Origin: SVTX01 sp964629615
GTDB lineage: Bacteria > Bacillota > Clostridia > Oscillospirales > CAG-272
NCBI GenBank assembly: GCA_964629615.1
Contig: CAZVUD010000006.1
Span: 1 to 50,879 of the forward strand
Direction: 5' to 3'
DNA length: 50,879 bases
Shown here: positions 46,335 through 50,879 of the stretch, piece by piece
How positions within the stretch are numbered: the first letter of the stretch is position 1
Layout of the letters: each line of letters begins with the position of its first letter
The notes under the pieces: model-generated
Database searches by the model: none
Told to the model about the DNA's origin: nothing
Seen by the model: only the letters and a program-made list of their open reading frames with translations
Translations under genes and position numbers: made by a program

Positions 46335-46363
46335 ATGATACCATATTTCGCCTTGATTGTCAA
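46335..46363 (-). promoter_or_regulatory. Promoter of the sugar-binding operon
   Basis: TTGACA (46358-46363), 17-bp spacer and TATCAT (46335-46340) on the minus strand. One -10 mismatch. Confidence 0.78.
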
Positions 46364-46496
46364 GAGAAAAAATGCTCGCTTTATTATATATTAAAGAGAG
46401 AAAACACCCATCGGCGCGTTAATAAAAAATCAAAAATTCATGCATAATTTTATTTTTATTCACAGTTTTTGTCTTTAATAAATTAAATTGCGTTTG

Positions 46497-46616
46497 GGTA
46501 ATTTTGATTTACTTTATATTGGGATTTTTTAAAAAAATCATGATTCAAATTGCTGTTTTCAGCACATTTTTTACATAATTATTTTTTAAACTATCTCGCG
46601 GTAAATCAAAATTACC
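46497..46616. repeat. Perfect 16-bp inverted repeat around an AT-rich core
   Basis: GGTAATTTTGATTTAC (46497-46512) and its exact complement GTAAATCAAAATTACC (46601-46616) enclose 88 bp. The core includes the near-palindrome GATTTTTTAAAAAAATC. No open frame and no flanking target duplication was seen. Confidence 0.7.
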
Positions 46617-46701
46617 TTTTAGTGTGATTTATCTGACATTCATTAAACTTTATTTGAAAATCATTTGACTGTCTGCTTTGTGAATGTTGCACAATTTTCG
46701 G

Positions 46702-46786
46702 CTCAAAATTTCTACACTCAAAAAATCAGCCTCAAAAGCCGAATTTTTGCGATTTTTCCTCAAAATATCCATAATTTGCCTCAAAA
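46702..46786. repeat. Cluster of five CTCAAAA direct repeats
   Basis: CTCAAAA begins at 46702, 46717, 46731, 46759 and 46780, at distances of 15, 14, 28 and 21 bp (about multiples of 7). It may be a weak binding-site cluster or simple drift in AT-rich DNA. Confidence 0.4.
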
Positions 46787-46927
46787 TGCAAACCGAGGCA
46801 TTTTTCTATTTACACATTTTTCCATAAAAGTAAACAATTGCTATTTTTTAATATTTTAAAGCTAAAGCACCGTACATGATCATATCTCTGCATTGCCATA
46901 CCGACGCCCTATCATGTGATCCACCCT

Positions 46928-47164
46928 TGTGCAGTATTCTTCCGCGGCTTTTTCAGACGCGTAACTCTCCCGTCGCACAGTTCTTTGATTGCCGAGCTCT
47001 CCGGCTGTGCAACTCCTTGATTACCAAGTTCGCGGTTGCGCAGTGCTTAAGTCGTGTCTCTTCAGTCGCGCGGTTTTCAGGTCATGCAGTCCTCAACTAT
47101 GCAGTACATTTCTTTAGCATAAATCAGGACCGTGCGCTTTTGATGGCATGTAGTTCTTTGATCC
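46928..47164. repeat. Degenerate tandem array with a 16-nt unit, about 15 copies
   Basis: The stretch can be cut into about 15 units of 14-17 nt (mean 15.8). The best match the consensus RYGCAGTTCTTTGATY: GCACAGTTCTTTGATT (46975), GTGCAACTCCTTGATT (47007), GCGCAGTGCTTAAGTC (47038), GCGCGGTTTTCAGGTC (47068), ATGTAGTTCTTTGATC (47148). Base composition is much more GC-rich than the DNA before it. It is not a CRISPR, since there is no constant repeat and no spacer of normal length. Confidence 0.6.
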
Positions 47165-47277
47165 CACAGCCGCTACATTTCGTCCTTGCATCACACGATC
47201 GCTTGCGTCGCAATAACCGCTTGTGCATGTATGATCGTATCGGTTGACAAAAGTCCTTTAAAATCGCAAATATCACT

Positions 47278-47315
47278 ACATCATGTTTAGTTATAAACAT
47301 GATGTTTATTTTTAA
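47278..47315 (+). terminator. Plus-strand terminator without an obvious gene
   Basis: ACATCATGTTTA (47278-47289), a 4-nt loop and the exact complement TAAACATGATGT (47294-47305), then TTATTTTTAA. It points to the right, but no plus-strand gene lies upstream. Confidence 0.65.
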
Positions 47316-47357
47316 GCGCTATATTTACCATGCAGGCAAAATGTAAGCTTTAAATCA

Positions 47358-47386
47358 AAAAAGAGAACGCAATGCATTCTCTTTTT
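47358..47386. terminator. Terminator after the HAD gene
   Basis: AAAAAGAGAA and TTCTCTTTTT form a 10-bp stem with a 9-nt loop and T-runs both ways. It lies about 57 bp beyond the HAD stop codon. Confidence 0.75.
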
Positions 47387-47443
47387 AAAAGTATTATATT
47401 TTTCTTATTGGATCTTAGCAAAACCGGATAGATCAAAGCAACA

Positions 47444-48082
47444 TCACGCTTGAACTATCATCTTAACAGCTTCCGAGAAATCTTCAAAAACTTGTCCGCA
47501 TTTTTCAAGCCTTGCTTTGTCCTGATGACCACCAAGATACAGATAGCAATCCGCCCCGATAATATCTGCAACCTCCGCATCATGCACGGTATCTCCGATG
47601 AATGCCGCGGTTGCAGACACATTTTCTCTTCTCCATATATGCGCAAGCTCACTCTTTCCGCCTGCGTGGATATTATCAAGTCCGATGATCTCACAAAAAT
47701 ATCCATCAACACCGAGAGCATGCAATTGCTCCTTCAGTATCCCCGACTCGCAAGCCGACAGTACTGTCTGCTTAAGTCCGAGAGCATCAAATTTCAGTAT
47801 TGCTTCCCTTACTCCGGGCATAAGACCTGAATTCTTTGTAGACTCAAGATAAAGCTCAAGCCACTCCACAGCCAGATCCTCATATCTCCACTTTGAAAAA
47901 TCAAAGCCGATATGCTCATAATAATCCTTTACAGGAAAACCAAAGGCGCGCCTGTAGTCATCAACCGATGAAAACTCGGGAATATTTCTTTCCCTGAGCA
48001 TTTTATTTGTGCTGTTTATGCTCGGCATGAGATCGTCAAATATCGTACCGTTAAAATCCCATATCACATGTGTATATTTCAT
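47444..48082 (-). CDS. HAD-family phosphatase (phosphoglycolate phosphatase-like)
   Basis: 212 aa. HAD motif I is VIWDFNGTIFDD (DFNGT in place of the common DxDGT), motif II VLSACESG, motif III Lys in GGKSELAH, and motif IV FIGDTVHDAEVA. The cap is helical, as in phosphoglycolate-type enzymes; the substrate is not evident. The ATG at MKYTHVIW follows GAGGTGATT and is preferred over the earlier in-frame codon. It follows the binding-lipoprotein gene at 48145 in the same direction, with a hairpin between them. Confidence 0.88.
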   Translation of the reverse strand: MKYTHVIWDFNGTIFDDLMPSINSTNKMLRERNIPEFSSVDDYRRAFGFPVKDYYEHIGFDFSKWRYEDLAVEWLELYLESTKNSGLMPGVREAILKFDALGLKQTVLSACESGILKEQLHALGVDGYFCEIIGLDNIHAGGKSELAHIWRRENVSATAAFIGDTVHDAEVADIIGADCYLYLGGHQDKARLEKCGQVFEDFSEAVKMIVQA

Positions 48083-48097
48083 AATCACCTCAAAGAA

Positions 48098-48127
48098 AGG
48101 CATCGCGGCAAAATAGCAGCGATGCCT
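48098..48127 (-). terminator. Weak hairpin between binding protein and HAD genes
   Basis: AGGCATCGC (48098-48106) pairs exactly with GCGATGCCT (48119-48127), with a 12-nt loop. On the minus strand only a short, mixed T stretch follows, so read-through into the HAD gene is possible. Confidence 0.5.
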
Positions 48128-48144
48128 CGTATAGATCTTATATA

Positions 48145-50235
48145 TCAGGTGTCAGATTCAACTACCCAATAACCAAGCTCCTCGCACCATGCGCGATAGA
48201 GTGTGTAGAGAGGCTGACCTGCCTCGGTATTGCCGTCTGCATCACCCTGCCATGACGAATTCATCCACTTTTCAAGGTCTACCGTGATAGTTCCGTATGT
48301 AGGCTTATCTGTTGAACCGTAAAGTGTAACAAGGGATTCCGACGAATTGGATGTTGTACCGTATACAAGTGTCTTAAGCTCCTCGTATGTCTGGCACGCC
48401 TCGATCTTTTCCCAGATCTCAGCAGAAAGATTATTTACGTTCTTGAGCAGGTTGTTATCAAGATGCTCAGGATTGTATTCCTCAAATGAAAGAGCCTCAA
48501 GTCTCTTATTGATATCAAATCCAAGAAGCGGATCTACCAAGGAATCGTTATTCTGATTCTTAACGTTATCCCAATAATCTATCACATTGCCTTCCTCAGG
48601 ATATGCAAGAAAGCAGTTACCTGTCTTGTTTATATCCATGATATACTGGCAGCCCTCAACTCTTCTTACAGGGCTTATATCGGGATCTTCTGTCTGAAGC
48701 TCGTAATGTACGCCCTCAACGCCGTACTGAAGTATGTTCTTAAGTACAGAGGATGTATTGAGCTCTGTGAGCACCTGCATGCTCTCTGTTACATAATCAG
48801 AGTATGCGGATACAGCAAACATGCTGCCGTAAAGATCCTTTTCCTCAGCCTGAGGATACTTAACTATAATAGGATAGTACTGCTTGCCGTTTTCATCTGT
48901 GTAAACGCCGTAGTTTGCATCTGCCTCGCTCTTTACGGCATAACTACCTTCCATAAAGGATATAGCAGCCTTCTGACCTTCCTTAAGCTCGCCATAGCAA
49001 TTATTGTACTCATAATACTTAAGTGTCATGAGTATGTTGAGATAATTGTTGTCGGCAAGAAGATTGTTGAAGGACATGTTCATCTTACCTCTTCCTGCAT
49101 CCTTTGCCGAAGAGTAAACAACACCGATCATGTTGAACTTATTTTCTGTGAGATACTGATAATCGTACTTTCTGTACTTCTTTACCTCGTATACATAGTT
49201 GCCGTCCTTGTCAAGCTTAGGGTTGCCGTCCTTGTCAAGTACAAGGTCCAGAATGGGCTCACCGTTTTCATCAACAGGAGTGATAAGCTCGGATGTATAG
49301 TCAACGTTCCAGTGCCATACAAGCATCTGCATGCATTCGTCATATGTAGAAGCAATGGGAAGCACGTCAGGCTCATATTCAAGTATATCCTCGATAAAGC
49401 TCTTGCAATCAACGATAGATGTAACGTTCTTATACATGAGCGGATATTCGTCTACGAGCTCCTTGTCAAGAAGCATGTATGTGTACTTGCCTATCTCGAC
49501 GTTGTTTGGGATAGCATATGTAGTATTGTCCTTCTTAACACCGTCAAGAAGTGTGGACGAAATGTATGATGTAAGCTTGCTTGCAACGCTTGCCAGCTGT
49601 TCGTCAAGCGGAGCGAGCCACTCGTTATCAACAAAGCTTATATATCTGTCGTATCCTGCAATGTAGATGATATCCGCCTGATCCTCACCTGCCTCGGGAT
49701 ACTTGATCTCGGGAATACCGTAATCCTCATTGATAACAGTCTCTTCCTCCGTGGAAGCTCCCGATGTTTCATCCTCGTCATCTCCGACATTCATCATTTC
49801 GTTCTTGAACTGTGCATATTCGGGATGATCCTTAAAGAATTGCTCTCTTACAGCGTCCTTGTTGGTGTTGCCATTCTTTCTTGCGTCGCTGATAGCTTCG
49901 CTGAGAAGCTCTTCGCATTCAAGCTTAAGCTTCTGTCTTTCCGCGAGGACCTTCATATTGGATTCGAGCTTTTCAAAATATTCGTCCTCTGTAAAGAATC
50001 TGATATCAACATTTACCTTAAATTTAGACTTTGTCACTTCCGAAAAAGCGGTTTCCACGAGCTTTTCATCCTCAGCAGAGATCTTATTTTCGGAAACTAC
50101 CCACATAGTAATGGTCTTTGCGCTGTTGTCAGTGGTATCTTCCTCGCCCTCGCTGTCAGATGAACATGAAACGAGAAGCAGAGCAGATATAGCCATAACA
50201 AGCATCAAAGCCAGACATAAGAGTCTTTTTTTCAT
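48145..50235 (-). CDS. Large extracellular binding lipoprotein (SBP-like) with acidic coiled-coil insertion
   Basis: 696 aa. The signal peptide ends in LVSC (Cys24). The start of an SBP_bac_1-type fold (TITMWVVSENKISAEDEKLVETAF) is interrupted after FTEDEYFEKL by an acidic, charged helical insertion (about 83-180). The fold resumes at DIIYIAGYDRYISFVDNEWLAPLD (about 188), with later EGSYAVKSEADANYG and YPQAEEKDLYGSMFAVSAYS. A DKDGN repeat (LVLDKDGNPKLDKDGNYVYE) lies mid-protein. No permease is next to it. AAGGAGGAATTT stands before the chosen ATG; earlier in-frame codons lack one and precede the signal peptide. Confidence 0.82.
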   Translation of the reverse strand: MKKRLLCLALMLVMAISALLLVSCSSDSEGEEDTTDNSAKTITMWVVSENKISAEDEKLVETAFSEVTKSKFKVNVDIRFFTEDEYFEKLESNMKVLAERQKLKLECEELLSEAISDARKNGNTNKDAVREQFFKDHPEYAQFKNEMMNVGDDEDETSGASTEEETVINEDYGIPEIKYPEAGEDQADIIYIAGYDRYISFVDNEWLAPLDEQLASVASKLTSYISSTLLDGVKKDNTTYAIPNNVEIGKYTYMLLDKELVDEYPLMYKNVTSIVDCKSFIEDILEYEPDVLPIASTYDECMQMLVWHWNVDYTSELITPVDENGEPILDLVLDKDGNPKLDKDGNYVYEVKKYRKYDYQYLTENKFNMIGVVYSSAKDAGRGKMNMSFNNLLADNNYLNILMTLKYYEYNNCYGELKEGQKAAISFMEGSYAVKSEADANYGVYTDENGKQYYPIIVKYPQAEEKDLYGSMFAVSAYSDYVTESMQVLTELNTSSVLKNILQYGVEGVHYELQTEDPDISPVRRVEGCQYIMDINKTGNCFLAYPEEGNVIDYWDNVKNQNNDSLVDPLLGFDINKRLEALSFEEYNPEHLDNNLLKNVNNLSAEIWEKIEACQTYEELKTLVYGTTSNSSESLVTLYGSTDKPTYGTITVDLEKWMNSSWQGDADGNTEAGQPLYTLYRAWCEELGYWVVESDT

Positions 50236-50368
50236 ATAAATTCCTCCTTGAGTATTTTTCATACGGCTGCCAGCCCATGTGTCGGTTCGGAGCGACATGT
50301 GAGCATCGCACATTCATACCGCTATGCAAGCGCGCAAAGATATGCCGCATAAAAATCCATACAGCTTT

Positions 50369-50397
50369 ATTTTACAATAAAAATCAGCATTTGTCAA
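50369..50397 (-). promoter_or_regulatory. Promoter of the binding-lipoprotein/HAD unit
   Basis: TTGACA (50392-50397), 17-bp spacer and TAAAAT (50369-50374) on the minus strand, leaving a leader of about 125 nt. The 200 bp between this and rpoD are AT-rich with no other recognised element. Confidence 0.78.
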
Positions 50398-50596
50398 GCC
50401 AATAATTCTTAACACAATATTACCAAAATATCAATTTTTTTGTCGTATGCTCCGAGTCCAAAAAATGATTTGTGCATTTTACACATTCGCGCAACAGAAC
50501 TTTTGTGCAACTACACGATTTTTTTGTGTGTTTTCCACATTTTTTGGCTTTGATATTTGTTTTAATCAAATATAAATATTTACAATTATAAGGTGA

Positions 50597-50879
50597 TCAG
50601 TCAAGGAATCCCTTAAGATGTCTTGCACGGCTGGGATGGCGGAGCTTTCTGAGCGCCTTTGCCTCAATCTGACGGATACGCTCACGCGTGATGTCAAACT
50701 GCTTTCCGACCTCCTCAAGAGTTCTCGTTCTGCCGTCGTAAAGTCCAAAACGGAGCTTGATCACATGCTCTTCACGAGGTGTGAGGGTGTGGAGCTCGCG
50801 CTCGATTACCTCACGGAGTATCGTGGATGCCGCCGCATCTGCAGGAGCAGGCGTATCATCATCGGGGATAAAGTCGCCG
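50597..50879 (-). CDS. rpoD: RNA polymerase sigma factor RpoD, C-terminal part (partial)
   Basis: Only the last 94 codons are in the window; the gene runs off the right edge. The segment GDFIPDDDTPAPADAAAS is the end of region 3, and LTPREEHVIKLRFGLYDGRT is region 4.1. TLEEVGKQFDITRERIRQIE is the region 4.2 helix-turn-helix that reads the -35 box. The end, ALRKLRHPSRARHLKGFLD, is the standard RpoD tail. The promoters in the window fit its expected TTGACA/TATAAT specificity. Confidence 0.96.
   Translation of the reverse strand, partial: GDFIPDDDTPAPADAAASTILREVIERELHTLTPREEHVIKLRFGLYDGRTRTLEEVGKQFDITRERIRQIEAKALRKLRHPSRARHLKGFLD

Larger units (their letters stand above)
46364..46927. other. 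AT-rich gene-free region upstream of the sugar operon
   Basis: About 560 bp, strongly AT-rich, without supported genes. It contains the 16-bp inverted repeat and the CTCAAAA cluster listed separately. The short open frames have no ribosome binding site and low-complexity composition. Confidence 0.6.

Noticed and set aside
45981..46447. Short plus-strand frames in the leader of the sugar operon
   Set aside because: No Shine-Dalgarno, no conserved features, and they overlap predicted RNA hairpins of the opposite strand.
46928..47164. CRISPR array
   Set aside because: No constant repeat with regular unique spacers, the unit is only about 16 nt and degenerate, and no cas gene is near.
46876..47247. 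123-codon plus-strand open frame across the 16-nt array
   Set aside because: No ribosome binding site, no recognisable protein features, and the repeat unit is not a multiple of three, so the frame is best explained by chance.
48706..49569. 287-aa plus-strand frame and similar long antisense frames (for example 9599-10546 and 33554-34423)
   Set aside because: They lie opposite strongly supported genes, have no ribosome binding sites or family motifs, and are Cys/Leu/Val-rich shadows of the real reading frames.

Overview
The window looks like a chromosomal segment of an uncultured, gut-type Clostridia (Firmicutes) bacterium. Evidence: strong AGGAGG-type ribosome binding sites, sigma-A promoters with 17-bp spacers, T-box leaders on two tRNA synthetase genes, a SpoIIP-like protein, many lipoprotein solute-binding proteins, and the C-terminal end of RpoD at the right edge. 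No tRNA, rRNA, transposase, phage gene or CRISPR array was seen. All family names come from recognising motifs by eye; no database search was run.

Left part (1-8.7 kb, minus strand): an oligopeptide ABC transporter operon, oppB-oppC-oppD-oppF-oppA, read from a consensus promoter at 6320-6348. Its binding protein, OppA, appears circularly permuted: the segment that normally ends an OppA sits directly after the signal peptide, followed by the segment that normally begins one. Next come an unknown lipoprotein and rpsU.

Middle (8.8-31.6 kb): leuS with a T-box leader; an XRE/S24 self-cleaving repressor divergent from a small membrane protein; a degenerate SpoIIP-like protein; an orphan oligopeptide-type binding lipoprotein; then a plus-strand run of a metallo-beta-lactamase-fold hydrolase, gltX, glnS, a DUF1294 protein, and T-box-pheS-pheT-DUF896. 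After a shared terminator, the minus strand carries a GH99/WbsX-like glycoside hydrolase, a 2H phosphoesterase and an EamA transporter. Divergent from these is a plus operon: polysaccharide deacetylase, RNHCP protein, ruvX and a membrane-anchored unknown.

Right part (31.6-50.9 kb, minus strand): a roughly 14.7-kb apparent operon read from a promoter at 46335-46363 through a 404-nt structured leader. It encodes a 1191-aa modular sugar-binding protein, one MalF/MalG-type permease pair, an NHL-TPR-Yip1 membrane protein, a 1495-aa secreted DUF5696-type protein and a second permease pair. No ATPase is encoded there, so a shared MsiK-like ATPase elsewhere is likely. Upstream lies about 1.1 kb of non-coding DNA with a 16-bp inverted repeat, a degenerate 16-nt tandem array and a plus-strand terminator without a gene. 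Then follow a HAD phosphatase, another large binding lipoprotein and rpoD (partial).

The most notable observations are the permuted OppA, the two-permease-pair sugar system with its giant surface proteins, and the non-coding block at 46.4-47.4 kb.
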